Shown one piece after another: positions 51,130 to 62,895 of a DNA stretch of 64,000 nt; the first letter of the stretch is position 1; each line of letters starts with the position of its first letter. The notes below the pieces were generated by a model. The model ran no database searches and was not told the DNA's origin. It saw nothing but the letters and a program-made list of their open reading frames with translations. A program made the position numbers and the translations under genes. Origin of the DNA: Acidocella sp. GTDB taxonomy: Bacteria; Pseudomonadota; Alphaproteobacteria; Acetobacterales; Acetobacteraceae. The stretch is taken from positions 186,001-250,000 of the forward strand of contig JARLIK010000019.1 of assembly GCA_031291755.1 (NCBI GenBank), read 5' to 3'.

Positions 51130-51172
51130 CCGTAAGGTGAGCCATTTCGCTCGCCTTGCGGTTATTTATTTT
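51130..51172 (+). terminator. attenuator-like hairpin in the rpsL leader
   Basis: CCGTAAGGTGAGC-CATTTC-GCTCGCCTTGCGG (13 bp allowing two G.T pairs) followed by TTATTTATTTT, ~60 nt before rpsL. Confidence 0.65.
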
Positions 51173-51227
51173 GAGCAAACCAGGCCAAAAAAGCCCCGGC
51201 ACAGTGACACACGAACAGGATTGATAG

Positions 51228-51599
51228 ATGCCGACGATTAATCAGTTGATTGCCAAAGGCCGTGAGCCAGCAACGAAGCGCAATAAGGTGCCGGCCCTCG
51301 AAGGCTGCCCGCAAAAGCGTGGCGTTTGCACGCGTGTGTACACCACCACGCCGAAGAAGCCGAACTCAGCCCTTCGTAAGGTTGCCAAAGTGCGCCTGAC
51401 CAATGGTTTCGAGGTCGTGAGCTACATTCCGGGTGAAGGCCATAACCTGCAGGAGCACTCGGTGGTGCTGATCCGCGGCGGCCGTGTGAAAGATTTGCCA
51501 GGCGTTCGTTACCACATCCTGCGCGGTGTGCTCGATACGCAGGGTCTGCCGAAACGCCGCAAGCGCCGTTCGCTCTATGGCGCGAAGCGTCCGAAGTAA
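51228..51599 (+). CDS. rpsL: 30S ribosomal protein S12
   Basis: [63 protein letters not shown]. Confidence 0.98.
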   Translation: MPTINQLIAKGREPATKRNKVPALEGCPQKRGVCTRVYTTTPKKPNSALRKVAKVRLTNGFEVVSYIPGEGHNLQEHSVVLIRGGRVKDLPGVRYHILRGVLDTQGLPKRRKRRSLYGAKRPK

Positions 51600-51612
51600 G
51601 AGGATATAGAAT

Positions 51613-52089
51613 ATGAGCAGACGCCACCGCGCCACTAAGCGCGAAGTTCTCCCGGACGCCAAGTTCGGTGATGTCGTCATCAGCCGTTTTATGAACGTGT
51701 TGATGTATGATGGTAAGAAATCCGCCGCCGAAGGCATCGTTTACGGTGCGCTCGACGTGTTGAAGAAGCGCGGCGGGGCGAATGCCGACCCGGTTCGCCT
51801 GTTCCACGAAGCGCTTGATAACGTGAAGCCGGCGATTGAAGTTCGGTCGCCCCGCGTTGGTGGTGCAACCTACCAGGTGCCGGTTGAAGTCCGCACTGAG
51901 CGCCGTCAGGCGCTGGCCATCCGCTGGATCATCGATAGCGCCCGCAAACGCGGTGAGCACACGATGGAAGAGCGGCTTTCAAACGAGTTGCAGGATGCGG
52001 TGAATAATCGCGGGTCTGCCGTCAAGAAACGCGAAGACACCCATCGTATGGCCGAGGCTAACAAAGCCTTCAGCCATTATCGCTGGTAA
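51613..52089 (+). CDS. rpsG: 30S ribosomal protein S7
   Basis: [48 protein letters not shown]. Confidence 0.98.
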   Translation: MSRRHRATKREVLPDAKFGDVVISRFMNVLMYDGKKSAAEGIVYGALDVLKKRGGANADPVRLFHEALDNVKPAIEVRSPRVGGATYQVPVEVRTERRQALAIRWIIDSARKRGEHTMEERLSNELQDAVNNRGSAVKKREDTHRMAEANKAFSHYRW

Positions 52090-52126
52090 CATCCACATTT
52101 AGTTTAGTCCGTACGGAGCAAGTCAC

Positions 52127-53314
52127 ATGGCAAAAGCAAAATTTGAGCGCAATAAGCCGCACGTTAACATCGGCACCATCGGTCACGTTGACCATGGCAA
52201 AACCTCACTCACCGCCGCCATCACCAAGGTGCTGGCAAAGTCCGGCGGCGCCACCTTCACCGCCTACGACATGATCGATAAGGCTCCTGAAGAACGCGCT
52301 CGCGGCATCACCATCTCGACCGCTCACGTTGAGTACGAGACCGCCAACCGCCATTACGCCCACGTCGACTGCCCCGGCCACGCTGACTATGTGAAAAACA
52401 TGATCACCGGTGCTGCCCAGATGGACGGCGCGATCCTGGTTGTTTCCGCTGCTGACGGCCCGATGCCGCAAACTCGCGAGCACATCCTGCTGGCCCGTCA
52501 GGTTGGTGTGCCTTCGCTGGTGGTGTTCCTGAACAAGATGGATCTGGCTGACCCTGATCTGGTCGAGCTGGTGGAAATGGAAGTTCGTGAACTTCTCTCC
52601 AAGTACGGCTTCGATGGCGACAACATCCCCATCATCAAGGGTTCGGCTGTTGCCGCCCTCGAAGACAAGACCCCGGAAATTGGCGAGCAGGCTGTGCTGG
52701 CTTTGATGGCCGCGGTTGACGAATATATTCCGCAGCCGGCCCGCGCCAAGGACAAGCCGTTCCTGATGCCGGTTGAAGACGTATTCTCGATCTCTGGCCG
52801 TGGCACTGTTGCTACCGGTCGTGTGGAGCGCGGCATCATCAAGGTTGGTGAAGAAGTTGAAGTGGTTGGCCTGCGCGCCACCACCAAGACCATCGTCACC
52901 GGCGTTGAAATGTTCCGCAAGCTGCTCGACCAGGGTGAAGCCGGCGATAACATTGGCGCATTGCTGCGTGGTACCAAGCGTGAAGACATCGAGCGCGGCC
53001 AGGTTCTGGCAGCCCCGGGTTCAATCACCCCGCACACCAAGTTCCATGCTCAGGCCTATATTCTGACGAAGGAAGAGGGTGGCCGTCATACGCCGTTCTT
53101 CACCAACTATCGTCCGCAGTTCTATTTCCGTACCACCGACGTCACGGGTATCGTGACTTTGGAAGCCGGCACGGAAATGGTGATGCCGGGTGATAACGTG
53201 GCGATCGACGTTGATCTCATCGCGCCGATCGCGATGGATGAAGGCTTGCGTTTCGCCATTCGTGAAGGTGGCCGGACCGTTGGTTCGGGCGTCGTTGCCA
53301 AGGTCACTAAGTAA
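52127..53314 (+). CDS. tuf: elongation factor Tu
   Basis: [59 protein letters not shown]. Confidence 0.98.
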   Translation: MAKAKFERNKPHVNIGTIGHVDHGKTSLTAAITKVLAKSGGATFTAYDMIDKAPEERARGITISTAHVEYETANRHYAHVDCPGHADYVKNMITGAAQMDGAILVVSAADGPMPQTREHILLARQVGVPSLVVFLNKMDLADPDLVELVEMEVRELLSKYGFDGDNIPIIKGSAVAALEDKTPEIGEQAVLALMAAVDEYIPQPARAKDKPFLMPVEDVFSISGRGTVATGRVERGIIKVGEEVEVVGLRATTKTIVTGVEMFRKLLDQGEAGDNIGALLRGTKREDIERGQVLAAPGSITPHTKFHAQAYILTKEEGGRHTPFFTNYRPQFYFRTTDVTGIVTLEAGTEMVMPGDNVAIDVDLIAPIAMDEGLRFAIREGGRTVGSGVVAKVTK

Positions 53315-53343
53315 AATTCGGCCCCCAGGAGCGTAAGTTTACT

Positions 53344-53652
53344 ATGGACAACCAAAACATCCGCATTCGCTTAAAAGCGTATGACCACCGCGTGCTGGAT
53401 AACAGCACGAAGGACATCGTGAACACGGCGAAGCGTACGGGCGCACAAGTGCGGGGGCCGATTCCGCTGCCGACACATATCGAACGGTTCACCGTGAACC
53501 GTTCGCCGCATGTGGACAAAAAGAGCCGCGAGCAGTTCGAGATTCGGACTCATCGCCGCTTGCTAGATATCGTTGACCCGACCCCGCAAACCGTGGACGC
53601 GCTGATGAAGCTCGACCTGGCTGCTGGCGTCGAAGTCGAAATCAAGATCTGA
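53344..53652 (+). CDS. rpsJ: 30S ribosomal protein S10
   Basis: [72 protein letters not shown]. Confidence 0.98.
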   Translation: MDNQNIRIRLKAYDHRVLDNSTKDIVNTAKRTGAQVRGPIPLPTHIERFTVNRSPHVDKKSREQFEIRTHRRLLDIVDPTPQTVDALMKLDLAAGVEVEIKI

Positions 53653-53666
53653 GACCAGGTGGAATT

Positions 53667-54341
53667 ATGCGTACCGGTGTGATTGCAAAAAAGCTGGGTA
53701 TGACCCGGCTATTTAAAGAAGACGGCACCCACGTGCCGGTGACAGTTCTGCACCTCGATGAGGTTCGGGTTGTCGCCACACGTACCGTGGAAACCGATGG
53801 CTATACTGCGGTGCAGCTTGGGTTTGGTAAAGCCAAACCCAAGAATGTGAGCAAGCCGCAAAAGGGCCATTTCGCGAAAGCCAAGGTTGAGCCGTCAAAG
53901 AAACTCGTTGAGTTCCGAGTGGCGCCTGACGCCGTGCTGGAGCCCGGCGTGCAGATCTCACCGTCGCATTTTACGGTTGGTCAGTTCGTTGACGTTGCGG
54001 GTCTCACTAAGGGTAAGGGTTTCCAGGGCGGTATGAAGCGTTGGAACTTCTCTGGTCTTGAGGCCAGCCATGGCGTTTCCGTCAGCCATCGTAGCTTGGG
54101 GTCAACCGGTAATCGTCAGGATCCCGGCAAGACCTTCAAGAACAAAAAAATGCCAGGCCATATGGGTCAAGAGCGCGTGACCACGCTCAACCTGACTGTG
54201 GCGGCGATCGATGAAGCCCGCAACCTCGTGATGGTGCACGGCGCCGTTCCGGGTTCCAAAGGCGACTATGTGACCTTGCGGGATGCGATCAAGCGCGCCC
54301 GCCCGGCTGACGCCGCTTACCCGGCCGGCTTGAAAGGCTGA
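53667..54341 (+). CDS. rplC: 50S ribosomal protein L3
   Basis: [69 protein letters not shown]. Confidence 0.98.
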   Translation: MRTGVIAKKLGMTRLFKEDGTHVPVTVLHLDEVRVVATRTVETDGYTAVQLGFGKAKPKNVSKPQKGHFAKAKVEPSKKLVEFRVAPDAVLEPGVQISPSHFTVGQFVDVAGLTKGKGFQGGMKRWNFSGLEASHGVSVSHRSLGSTGNRQDPGKTFKNKKMPGHMGQERVTTLNLTVAAIDEARNLVMVHGAVPGSKGDYVTLRDAIKRARPADAAYPAGLKG

Positions 54342-54346
54342 TTGAT

Positions 54347-54961
54347 ATGAAATTCGATATTTACGATTTCGATGCCAAGGCGGCCGGTTCCACCGAGTTG
54401 CCGGAAGACATCTTCGGCATCGCGCCGCGCCCGGATATTATGGCGCGTGTTGTGCACTGGCAGCTTTCCAAGCGCCGCTCAGGCAACCATAAAACCAAGG
54501 GCATGGGCGAAGTTTCGGGCACTACCCGCAAGCCGTTCAAGCAGAAGGGGACGGGTAATGCGCGTCAAGGTTCGTTGCGCGCCCCGCAATTCCGCACCGG
54601 TGGTGTTGTGCATGGTCCGGTGGTACGTGACCATGGCTATAATCTGAACAAAAAAGTGCGCCGCCTGGGCCTGCTTTCGGCGCTCAGCCAGAAGGCTGCC
54701 GATGGCAAGCTGGTAGTGCTGGATGCCGTGGCCGCTTTGGAAAAGACCAAGGATGTGGCAGCGCGCGTCAAAAAATTCGGCTGGTCGTCGGCGCTGATCG
54801 TCGATGCGGCGGTGGATCAGAAGTTCCTCGCCGCCAGCCGCGCTGTGCATGGTTTGGACATTCTGCCGGTTATCGGCGCGAATGTTTATGACATCCTGCA
54901 GCATGATATTCTGGTGATCACCAAGGCCGGCCTTGATGGTTTGAAGGAGCGCTTGGCATGA
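54347..54961 (+). CDS. rplD: 50S ribosomal protein L4
   Basis: [43 protein letters not shown]. Confidence 0.98.
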   Translation: MKFDIYDFDAKAAGSTELPEDIFGIAPRPDIMARVVHWQLSKRRSGNHKTKGMGEVSGTTRKPFKQKGTGNARQGSLRAPQFRTGGVVHGPVVRDHGYNLNKKVRRLGLLSALSQKAADGKLVVLDAVAALEKTKDVAARVKKFGWSSALIVDAAVDQKFLAASRAVHGLDILPVIGANVYDILQHDILVITKAGLDGLKERLA

Positions 54962-55293
54962 GCACCACCACAATCAAGGCACCGAAGGCTTCGACCATGT
55001 CGAAGGAACGGATGTACCAGGTTATTCGAGCACCTCTGATCACCGAAAAAGCCACGTTGCTCTCGGAAAAGAACCAGTTCGTGTTCAAGGTTTCCGATGA
55101 TGCTACCAAGCCGGAAATCAAAATCGCGATTGAGACTTTGTTCAAGGTTAAAGTAACCGCTGTGAACACGCTGATCACCAAGGGCAAAACCAAGCGGTTC
55201 AAGGGCCGCCCTGGTGTGCGCTCCGACGTGAAGAAAGCGTTCGTGACTTTGGCCGAAGGCCAGAGCATCGATTTCACAACCGGTCTGGCGTAA
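54958..55293 (+). CDS. rplW: 50S ribosomal protein L23
   Basis: [52 protein letters not shown]; 4-bp overlap with rplD. Confidence 0.97.
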   Translation: MSTTTIKAPKASTMSKERMYQVIRAPLITEKATLLSEKNQFVFKVSDDATKPEIKIAIETLFKVKVTAVNTLITKGKTKRFKGRPGVRSDVKKAFVTLAEGQSIDFTTGLA

Positions 55294-55308
55294 GGCGGGA
55301 CTAGATAA

Positions 55309-56142
55309 ATGGCATTAAAACATTTCAACCCAGTGACGGCCAGCCTTCGCGGCACCGTTCTGATCGACCGCAGCGAACTCTGGAAGGGCAAGCCTGTTAA
55401 GGGCTTAACTGAAGGCAAGCATTCGTCTGGCGGCCGTAACAATCATGGCCGTATCACCAGCCGGTTTCGTGGCGGTGGACATAAGCAGGCCTATCGTATT
55501 GTCGACTTCAAGCGTCGCAAGTACGACGTTGCTGCGACGGTGGAACGTATCGAATATGATCCGAACCGCACCGCTTTCATCGCGCTGATCAAGTATGCCG
55601 ATGGTGAACTGGCTTACATTCTGGCGCCGCAGCGCTTGAAGGTTGGCGATCCGGTGATTTCCGGCGCACGCGTCGACATCAAGCCCGGTAATGCGATGCC
55701 GCTGTCGGCCATTCCGGTCGGCACCATCATCCACAACATCGAGTTGAAGGTTGGCGCCGGCGGCAAAATGGCCCGTTCGGCTGGCACTTTCGCGCAGCTG
55801 GTCGGCAAGGATCAGGGTTATGCCCAGATCAAGCTGATGTCAGGCGAACTTCGTATCGTCCGTTCGGAATGCATGGCCAGCATCGGCGCTGTTTCTAACG
55901 CCGACCATCAGAACGAGCAGATCGGCAAGGCCGGCCGCAGCCGGTGGTTGGGGCGCAAGCCTCATCAGCGCGGTGTTGTGATGAACCCGGTTGACCATCC
56001 GCACGGCGGTGGTGAAGGCCGGACCTCAGGTGGCCGTCATCCGGTTACGCCATGGGGCAAGCCGACCAAAGGTTACAAAACGCGTACCAATAAACGTACG
56101 GATGATCTTATCATCCGCCGCGCTAAGAGCGGGAAGGGCTGA
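55309..56142 (+). CDS. rplB: 50S ribosomal protein L2
   Basis: [69 protein letters not shown]. Confidence 0.98.
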   Translation: MALKHFNPVTASLRGTVLIDRSELWKGKPVKGLTEGKHSSGGRNNHGRITSRFRGGGHKQAYRIVDFKRRKYDVAATVERIEYDPNRTAFIALIKYADGELAYILAPQRLKVGDPVISGARVDIKPGNAMPLSAIPVGTIIHNIELKVGAGGKMARSAGTFAQLVGKDQGYAQIKLMSGELRIVRSECMASIGAVSNADHQNEQIGKAGRSRWLGRKPHQRGVVMNPVDHPHGGGEGRTSGGRHPVTPWGKPTKGYKTRTNKRTDDLIIRRAKSGKG

Positions 56143-56145
56143 TAG

Positions 56146-56424
56146 ATGTCACGTTCTGTATGGAAAGGCCCGTTTGTTGACGGGTATATGCTGGCAAAGG
56201 CCGAGACCTCTCGCGCCTCGGGCCGCAACGAGATCATCAAGATCTGGTCGCGCCGCTCGACGATCCTGCCGCAATTCGTTGGTCTCACCTTTGGCGTTTA
56301 CAACGGCAAGAAGTTTCTGCCGGTACAGGTAAACGAAAATATGGTCGGTCATAAATTTGGTGAATTCTCGCCGACGCGCACCTTCCCAGGGCACGCCGCC
56401 GATAAGAAAGCGAAGCGGGGCTAA
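56146..56424 (+). CDS. rpsS: 30S ribosomal protein S19
   Basis: [20 protein letters not shown]...[50 protein letters not shown]. Confidence 0.98.
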   Translation: MSRSVWKGPFVDGYMLAKAETSRASGRNEIIKIWSRRSTILPQFVGLTFGVYNGKKFLPVQVNENMVGHKFGEFSPTRTFPGHAADKKAKRG

Positions 56425-56425
56425 T

Positions 56426-56884
56426 ATGAGCAAGCCGAATTTCCCGCGCACTCTCGCGGATAGCGAAGCCCAGGCGATCACGCGCAACATGCGTTGCAGC
56501 CCGCGTAAGCTGAACCTCGTCGCCCAATCGATTCGCAACCAGCCGGCTGGTAAAGCGATTGCTGACCTTACCTTCAGCAAGCGCCGTATCGCTCAGCAGG
56601 TCAAGAAAACGCTGGAAAGCGCGATCGCCAATGCTGAGAACAATCATCAGCTCGACGTTGATAAGCTGGTCGTGAAAATTGCTGAAGTGGGCCGTGGTAT
56701 TGTGATGCGCCGTTTCCATGCGCGTGGCCGTGGCCGTTCCGCGCAGATCGAAAAATGGTTCAGCCATTTGAAGATCGTGGTGGCTGAGCGTGAACCGGTT
56801 GAGAAGCCGCGCCGCGATACCAAACCTGGCCATTCCAAGGGTTCCGTGAAGCCCGCAACTCAGACCGCTGTGGAGACCGCATAA
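56426..56884 (+). CDS. rplV: 50S ribosomal protein L22
   Basis: [54 protein letters not shown]. Confidence 0.97.
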   Translation: MSKPNFPRTLADSEAQAITRNMRCSPRKLNLVAQSIRNQPAGKAIADLTFSKRRIAQQVKKTLESAIANAENNHQLDVDKLVVKIAEVGRGIVMRRFHARGRGRSAQIEKWFSHLKIVVAEREPVEKPRRDTKPGHSKGSVKPATQTAVETA

Positions 56885-56885
56885 T

Positions 56886-57563
56886 ATGGGTCACAAGATT
56901 AATCCGATCGGTATGCGCCTTGGCATTACCCGCACCTGGGACAGCCGTTGGTATGCTGGCAAAGACTACGCCAAGCTGCTGCATGACGATATCAAACTTC
57001 GTGCCCATTTGCGCGCCAAGCTCTCTCAGGCTGGCGTGTCCAAAGTGGTCATCGAACGCCCGGCCAAAAAGCCGCGTGTGACCATCTATGCTGCACGCCC
57101 CGGCGTGGTGATCGGCAAGAAGGGTCAGGATATCGACACGCTGCGCAAGGAATTGTCGGTGATGGCGAAGGCCGAGGTTTCCTTGAACATCATGGAAATC
57201 CGCAAGCCGGAAATCGATGCAACCTTGGTTGCCGAAAACATTGCCCAGCAGCTTGAACGCCGCGTCGCGTTCCGCCGCGCCATGAAGCGCGCGGTGCAGT
57301 CTGCCATGCGTTTGGGCGCTCAGGGAATTCGTATCAATTGCGGCGGTCGTCTCGGCGGCGCTGAAATTGCCCGGATGGAATGGTACCGTGAAGGCCGCGT
57401 GCCTTTGCACACTCTGCGTGCTGACATCGACTACGGTGTTGCCACGGCAAAAACCACTTACGGCACGTGCGGCGTGAAAGTTTGGATCTTCAAGGGCGAG
57501 ATTCTCGTTCAGGATCCGTTGGCGCAGGATAAGCGCGCTGCCGAACAAGCCCCGCAGCGCTGA
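56886..57563 (+). CDS. rpsC: 30S ribosomal protein S3
   Basis: [49 protein letters not shown]. Confidence 0.98.
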   Translation: MGHKINPIGMRLGITRTWDSRWYAGKDYAKLLHDDIKLRAHLRAKLSQAGVSKVVIERPAKKPRVTIYAARPGVVIGKKGQDIDTLRKELSVMAKAEVSLNIMEIRKPEIDATLVAENIAQQLERRVAFRRAMKRAVQSAMRLGAQGIRINCGGRLGGAEIARMEWYREGRVPLHTLRADIDYGVATAKTTYGTCGVKVWIFKGEILVQDPLAQDKRAAEQAPQR

Positions 57564-57576
57564 GGAATAATTAGCT

Positions 57577-57993
57577 ATGATGTCCCCCAAGCGTACGAAG
57601 TTTCGTAAAGCCCACAAAGGCCGTATCCACGGTCTGGCCAAGGGTAACACGCAGCTTAATTTTGGCGCCTTCGGCCTGAAGGCTCTGGAGCCGGAGCGGA
57701 TTACCGCCCGTCAGATCGAATCAGCTCGCCGTGCGATCACCCGCGCGATGAAGCGTGCCGGCCGCGTCTGGATCCGGATTTTCCCGGATCTGCCGGTGTC
57801 CACCAAGCCTGCCGAGGTTCGTATGGGCTCCGGTAAAGGTAGCCCGGAATTCTGGGTGGCCCGCGTGCATCCTGGTCGTATCGTGTTTGAGATCGATGGT
57901 GTTGCCGAGCCGCTGGCTCGTGAAGCTTTGGCATTGGGTGCCGCGAAATTGCCGATCAGGACCAAGTTCGTGACCCGGATTGGAGACGCGTAA
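57577..57993 (+). CDS. rplP: 50S ribosomal protein L16
   Basis: [56 protein letters not shown]. Confidence 0.98.
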   Translation: MMSPKRTKFRKAHKGRIHGLAKGNTQLNFGAFGLKALEPERITARQIESARRAITRAMKRAGRVWIRIFPDLPVSTKPAEVRMGSGKGSPEFWVARVHPGRIVFEIDGVAEPLAREALALGAAKLPIRTKFVTRIGDA

Positions 57994-57994
57994 T

Positions 57995-58201
57995 ATGACG
58001 GTTGCAAGCGATATCCGTGCGAAAACGCCGGACGAACTCTCAACGATGCTGCTGGATTTGCGCAAGGAGCAGTTCAATCTGCGGTTCCAGCGCGCCACCG
58101 GCCAGCAGGAAAACACCAGCCGCGTGAAAGCGGTGCGGCGCGATATTGCGCGGGTCAAGACAATTCTGGCTGAGCGCATCCGCGCCGCAGCCAAGGTTTA
58201 A
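57995..58201 (+). CDS. rpmC: 50S ribosomal protein L29
   Basis: [56 protein letters not shown]. Confidence 0.97.
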   Translation: MTVASDIRAKTPDELSTMLLDLRKEQFNLRFQRATGQQENTSRVKAVRRDIARVKTILAERIRAAAKV

Positions 58202-58210
58202 GAGGGTACC

Positions 58211-58483
58211 ATGCCGAAACGTGTTCTGACCGGACGGGTTGTGAGCGACAAAATGGACAAGACGATCACCGTCTTAGTCGAACGCCGCATCATGCACCCG
58301 CTGTATAAAAAATTCATTCGCCGCTCAAAGAAGTATGCGGCGCATGACGAAGCCAACACTTGCGTTGAAGGTGACCTGGTTCGCATTGAAGAATGCGCCC
58401 CGATCAGCAAGCGCAAGACGTGGATCGTGACTGAGCGCAACGGTTCGGCAATCGCTGAATCCGCCCCTGCGTCCAGCGTCTGA
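58211..58483 (+). CDS. rpsQ: 30S ribosomal protein S17
   Basis: [49 protein letters not shown]. Confidence 0.97.
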   Translation: MPKRVLTGRVVSDKMDKTITVLVERRIMHPLYKKFIRRSKKYAAHDEANTCVEGDLVRIEECAPISKRKTWIVTERNGSAIAESAPASSV

Positions 58484-58496
58484 GGGGAATTAAACA

Positions 58497-58865
58497 ATGA
58501 TTATCGTAGAATCCAACCTCGACGTTGCTGATAATTCCGGTGCTCGCCGCGTGCAGTGCATCAAGGTCCTTGGCGGCTCCAAGCGTAAAGCCGCTTCGGT
58601 CGGCGATGTGATCGTGGTTGCTGTGCAGGATGCGATTCCGCGCGGCAAGGTGAAGAAGGGTGACGTGCATCAGGCTGTTGTCGTGCGCACGGCGTTCCCG
58701 GTTCGCCGTGCTGATGGCAGCGCCATCCGTTTTGACCGTAACGCTGCCGTGCTGCTGAACAAGCAGGGCGAGCCCATCGGTACCCGTATTTTTGGGCCAG
58801 TGGTTCGTGAACTTCGCGCCAAGAAGTTCATGAAGATCATCAGCTTGGCGCCGGAGGTGCTGTAA
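58497..58865 (+). CDS. rplN: 50S ribosomal protein L14
   Basis: [57 protein letters not shown]. Confidence 0.98.
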   Translation: MIIVESNLDVADNSGARRVQCIKVLGGSKRKAASVGDVIVVAVQDAIPRGKVKKGDVHQAVVVRTAFPVRRADGSAIRFDRNAAVLLNKQGEPIGTRIFGPVVRELRAKKFMKIISLAPEVL

Positions 58866-58866
58866 T

Positions 58867-59187
58867 ATGGCGGCTCGTATTAAAAAAGGTGACACGGTCG
58901 TCGTGATCGCCGGCTCATCCAAGGGTAGCCGCGGCGAAGTGCTGCGGGTGATCCCGAAGGAAGACCGCGCTGTCGTGCAGGGGGTCGCCATTGCCAAGCG
59001 TCATACCAAGGCCAAGGGCGTTGGTCAGCCGGGCGGTATTGTGGAGCGCGAAGCTGCTGTGCATTTGTCCAACCTGGCTTTGATTGATCCGTCCACGAAC
59101 AAGGCGACCCGCATTGGGTTCCGTATTCTGGATGATGGCCGCAAAATTCGCGTCGCTCGCAAGAGCGGCACCGCGATTGATGGCTGA
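58867..59187 (+). CDS. rplX: 50S ribosomal protein L24
   Basis: [44 protein letters not shown]. Confidence 0.97.
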   Translation: MAARIKKGDTVVVIAGSSKGSRGEVLRVIPKEDRAVVQGVAIAKRHTKAKGVGQPGGIVEREAAVHLSNLALIDPSTNKATRIGFRILDDGRKIRVARKSGTAIDG

Positions 59188-59197
59188 GGAGGCCGCA

Positions 59198-59758
59198 ATG
59201 ACTGAAACAAAAATCCTGCCGCGTATGCAAGTGCACTACCGTGAGGTTGTGCGGGCGCAGATGCAAAAGGAGTTCAACTACACGAACACTTTTGAAGTGC
59301 CGACCTTGGAAAAGATCGTCATCAACATGGGTGTCGGTGAGGCCGCTGCTGACCAGAAAAAACTGGACGCTGCCGTTGCTGAACTGACCCTCATCGCGGG
59401 CCAGAAGCCGATCAAGACCATTTCCAAAAAGGCGATCGCCGGGTTCAAAATCCGTGCTGGTCTGCCGATTGGCTGTAAGGTTACGCTGCGCAAGTCCAAG
59501 ATGTACGAATTCCTGGACCGCCTGGTGACCATCGCGCTGCCGCGCGTGCGTGACTTCCGCGGGATTCCGGCTGGCAAGGGCTTCGATGGCCGTGGCAACT
59601 TCGCCATGGGTTTGAAAGAGCAGATTATTTTCCCTGAAATCGTGTACGACAAGGTTGATGCGATTCGCGGGATGGACATCATTTTCGTGACCACCGCGAA
59701 AACCGATGCCGAGGCTAAGGCGTTACTAAAAGGCTTCAACCTGCCGTTTGCCAAGTAA
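59198..59758 (+). CDS. rplE: 50S ribosomal protein L5
   Basis: [61 protein letters not shown]. Confidence 0.98.
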   Translation: MTETKILPRMQVHYREVVRAQMQKEFNYTNTFEVPTLEKIVINMGVGEAAADQKKLDAAVAELTLIAGQKPIKTISKKAIAGFKIRAGLPIGCKVTLRKSKMYEFLDRLVTIALPRVRDFRGIPAGKGFDGRGNFAMGLKEQIIFPEIVYDKVDAIRGMDIIFVTTAKTDAEAKALLKGFNLPFAK

Positions 59759-59843
59759 GGCATACACAGTTTGAATTCTTCGTTTTTAGATTTTTGGAAA
59801 ACGGCTGGGTGTTGCCAGCAGGTTCCGGAGGGGTTGCAGAACA

Positions 59844-60149
59844 ATGGCTAAGACATCGCAGGTCAACAGGAATGCGAAGCGTGAGCGGATGGCCGCTCGC
59901 GATAAGACGAAGCGGGCAACATTGAAGGGTGTGATCATGGATCGCACGCTGCCAGTGGAAGACCGTTTTGAGGCGAGCATCAAGCTGGCCGAACTGCCGC
60001 GCAATGGCGCGAAGGTCCGGGTGCGGCTGCGTTGCGAGCTGACCGGCCGTTCGCGCGGTAACTACCGCAAGTTCAAACTGTGCCGTATCGCGTTCCGCGA
60101 TCTGGCCAGCGCCGGGCAAATCCCGGGCGTTGTCAAAGCTAGCTGGTAA
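59844..60149 (+). CDS. rpsN: 30S ribosomal protein S14
   Basis: [51 protein letters not shown]. Confidence 0.98.
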   Translation: MAKTSQVNRNAKRERMAARDKTKRATLKGVIMDRTLPVEDRFEASIKLAELPRNGAKVRVRLRCELTGRSRGNYRKFKLCRIAFRDLASAGQIPGVVKASW

Positions 60150-60164
60150 GGAAAGGGCGCAAAA

Positions 60165-60563
60165 ATGTCGATGTCCGATCCGTTGGGTGACATGCTCACC
60201 CGTATTCGTAATGCGCAGCATGCGCGGTTGACCATGTGCGTGGCACCTGCGTCGAACCTGCGTGCCAATGTGCTTGATGTGCTAAAGCGTGAAGGCTTCA
60301 TTCGCGGGTTCTCCCGCGAGGAACTTCGCCCGGGCATCTCGCAATTGCGCATCGAACTGAAGTACAGCGAAGGTCAGCCGGTGATTAAGGAAATCAACCG
60401 CGTGTCCCGTCCGGGCCGCCGGGTATATTCCAAGATCAAGGAACTGCCACGCGTCTATTCAGGTTTAGGTGTTTCCATCCTTTCCACGCCGCGTGGCGTG
60501 ATGAGCGATGTTGAAGCCCGCGCTGCCAATGTTGGCGGCGAAGTTCTCTGCCGCGTCTTCTAA
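60165..60563 (+). CDS. rpsH: 30S ribosomal protein S8
   Basis: [58 protein letters not shown]. Confidence 0.98.
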   Translation: MSMSDPLGDMLTRIRNAQHARLTMCVAPASNLRANVLDVLKREGFIRGFSREELRPGISQLRIELKYSEGQPVIKEINRVSRPGRRVYSKIKELPRVYSGLGVSILSTPRGVMSDVEARAANVGGEVLCRVF

Positions 60564-60576
60564 GGGAGGATCAGAC

Positions 60577-61110
60577 ATGTCACGTGTTGGCAAATATCCG
60601 GTCGAAGTTCCCGCAGGCGTTACTATGGCGCTGGCTGGCAACATCCTCACCGCCAAAGGTAAGCTCGGCGAACTCAAGTTGGAATTGACGGATAACGTCG
60701 AGGCCAAAATTGATGGTAACAAGGTTTCGGTAGCCCCCAAGACCAAGGCTGCGCAGGCGCGCATGATGTGGGGAACCACCCGTGCGAACATCGCGAACAT
60801 GGTGAAGGGCGTTTCCGTTGGGTATGCAAAGACCCTGGAAATTACCGGCACTGGTTTCCGCGCTGCTGTTCAGGGCCCGAACCTGGTGGTCAATCTCGGC
60901 TTCTCGCACGATGTGGTGTATCCGGTTCCGTCGGGCATCAAAATCTCCTGCGAAAAGCCAACCTTGATCAAGGTTGAAGGCATGGACAAGCGTCAGGTTG
61001 GTCAGGTTTGCGCGGAAATCCGCTCGTATCGTCCGCCTGAGCCGTACAAGGGCAAGGGCGTGAAATTTGAGGGTGAAGCAATTCGCCGCAAAGAGGGTAA
61101 GAAGAAATAA
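60577..61110 (+). CDS. rplF: 50S ribosomal protein L6
   Basis: [66 protein letters not shown]. Confidence 0.98.
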   Translation: MSRVGKYPVEVPAGVTMALAGNILTAKGKLGELKLELTDNVEAKIDGNKVSVAPKTKAAQARMMWGTTRANIANMVKGVSVGYAKTLEITGTGFRAAVQGPNLVVNLGFSHDVVYPVPSGIKISCEKPTLIKVEGMDKRQVGQVCAEIRSYRPPEPYKGKGVKFEGEAIRRKEGKKK

Positions 61111-61475
61111 TGGCAACTACCAATCTTTCATTACAGGTTCGGCGCCGCGCGCGTCTGCGTTACCAGTTGAAGCAGAAGTCGGTTGGCCGCCCGCGTCTTT
61201 CCGTATTCCGCTCCGGCAAGCATATCTATGCCCAGGTGATCGACGATGCGCAGGGCGTTACCGTCGCTGCCGCCTCCAGCCTGGACAAGGATTTGAAGGC
61301 CGCGTTGAAAACCGGCGCCGACAAGGATGCTGCGACGGCGGTTGGCAAATTGATTGCCGAACGCTCGAAGGCCGCCGGCGTGCTCGCCGTGGTGTTCGAC
61401 CGTGGGTCTTATCTGTATCATGGCCGGGTGAAAGCCCTGGCGGAGGCCGCTCGCGAAGGCGGCCTCGACTTCTAG
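61110..61475 (+). CDS. rplR: 50S ribosomal protein L18
   Basis: [49 protein letters not shown]; 1-bp overlap with the rplF stop. Confidence 0.97.
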   Translation: MATTNLSLQVRRRARLRYQLKQKSVGRPRLSVFRSGKHIYAQVIDDAQGVTVAAASSLDKDLKAALKTGADKDAATAVGKLIAERSKAAGVLAVVFDRGSYLYHGRVKALAEAAREGGLDF

Positions 61476-61488
61476 GAGTATTGGGAAA

Positions 61489-62091
61489 ATGGCACGCGAA
61501 GCACGTGAAGGCGGCGGCAATAACAAGCCGCGCGAACGCGAGAAAGAACGCGATAAGGAAACCGGTGATGAACTGACCGACAAGCTGGTCACCATCAACC
61601 GCGTTGCCAAAGTGGTTAAAGGTGGGCGTCGTTTCGCTTTTGCTGCCTTGGTAGTCGTAGGCGACCAGAAAGGCCGCGTTGGTTATGGCGCTGGTAAAGC
61701 CCGTGAAGTTCCTGAAGCGATCCGCAAGGCAACTGAACGCGCTAAAAAGACCATGATCCGGGTTCCGATGAAGGAAGGCCGTACTCTGCACCACGACATT
61801 CGTGGCACGTTCGGCGCTGGCGATGTGGTTATTCGTGCGGCTCCGGCTGGTACCGGCATCATCGCCGGCGGGCCGCTGCGCGCGGTGTTCGAAACCCTCG
61901 GCATTGGTGACGTGGTTGCCAAGTCCATCGGTAGCCGCAATCCGCATAACATGGTGAAGGCGGCGTTTGCCGCTCTGAGCGGCGTGACCAGCCCGCGTGC
62001 CGTGGCAACCCGCCGTGGCAAGAAGGTAGCTGATCTTTATGGCTCAGCACCGGCCAAAAAAGATGTGGTTGTGGAGGCTTCTGATGTCTGA
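61489..62091 (+). CDS. rpsE: 30S ribosomal protein S5
   Basis: [55 protein letters not shown]. Confidence 0.98.
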   Translation: MAREAREGGGNNKPREREKERDKETGDELTDKLVTINRVAKVVKGGRRFAFAALVVVGDQKGRVGYGAGKAREVPEAIRKATERAKKTMIRVPMKEGRTLHHDIRGTFGAGDVVIRAAPAGTGIIAGGPLRAVFETLGIGDVVAKSIGSRNPHNMVKAAFAALSGVTSPRAVATRRGKKVADLYGSAPAKKDVVVEASDV

Positions 62092-62272
62092 GAAAAAAAT
62101 CCGCGTGACGCAGATCGGTTCGGGTAATGGCCAGAAGCCTGGCCAGCAGGCCACGCTGATTGGCCTGGGTCTGAACAAGATCAGCAAGAGCCGTGACTAT
62201 GCCGACACTTTAGAAGTGCGCGGCATGATCAAGAAAGTCGCCCATCTGGTGAAGGTTGAAGAGCTGGCTTAA
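62084..62272 (+). CDS. rpmD: 50S ribosomal protein L30
   Basis: [60 protein letters not shown]. Confidence 0.96.
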   Translation: MSEKKIRVTQIGSGNGQKPGQQATLIGLGLNKISKSRDYADTLEVRGMIKKVAHLVKVEELA

Positions 62273-62289
62273 CGCCCGCTTGAAGGAAT

Positions 62290-62787
62290 ATGACGATGAA
62301 ACTCAACGATCTGCGGGACAATCCCGGCGCCCGTCTGAAGTCCAAGCGGCTTGGTCGCGGCATTGGCTCCGGCAAGGGCAAAACCTCCGGTAAGGGCGTT
62401 AAAGGCCAGAAGGCTCGTGAAGGCGTTTCGCTGAACGGCTTTGAGGGTGGCCAGTTGCCAATCTATCGCCGGTTGCCCAAGCGCGGCTTCCATAACGTCA
62501 ACCGCAAGGAATACGCGCCTCTCAACCTCTCCAGCCTCGAAGCTGCGTTTGAGGATGGCAAACTCGATGCGACCAAGCCGATCAACGAAGCCGCTCTTCG
62601 TGATGCTGGTCTGGTGCGTCTGGGTAAGGTCGATGGCGTGCGTTTGCTCGCTAAAGGCACCATTACCCGCGCCATCACCATCGAAGTCTCTGGCGCCTCG
62701 GTGGCTGCCATTGCTGCGGTGGAACAGGCCGGCGGCAAAGTAACCACTCTGGTTGCTGCTAAGGTTCATGAGGCTCCGGCTGCGTAA
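62290..62787 (+). CDS. rplO: 50S ribosomal protein L15
   Basis: [65 protein letters not shown]. Confidence 0.98.
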   Translation: MTMKLNDLRDNPGARLKSKRLGRGIGSGKGKTSGKGVKGQKAREGVSLNGFEGGQLPIYRRLPKRGFHNVNRKEYAPLNLSSLEAAFEDGKLDATKPINEAALRDAGLVRLGKVDGVRLLAKGTITRAITIEVSGASVAAIAAVEQAGGKVTTLVAAKVHEAPAA

Positions 62788-62842
62788 ATCAAAGCCACTT
62801 GCCTCCACCGGCTTAATGCCGGAAAACAAGCGTTGAACATTC

Positions 62843-62873
62843 GGCGCTTCCGGGTGCCAAACCTGGAAGCGCC
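62843..62873 (+). terminator. hairpin between rplO and secY (attenuator candidate)
   Basis: GGCGCTTCCGGGT-GCCAA-ACCTGGAAGCGCC, 13-bp stem with one G.T position, followed by GTTTCT, 22 nt before the secY ATG. Confidence 0.65.
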
Positions 62874-62895
62874 GTTTCTATGAAAGAGGACTCGC

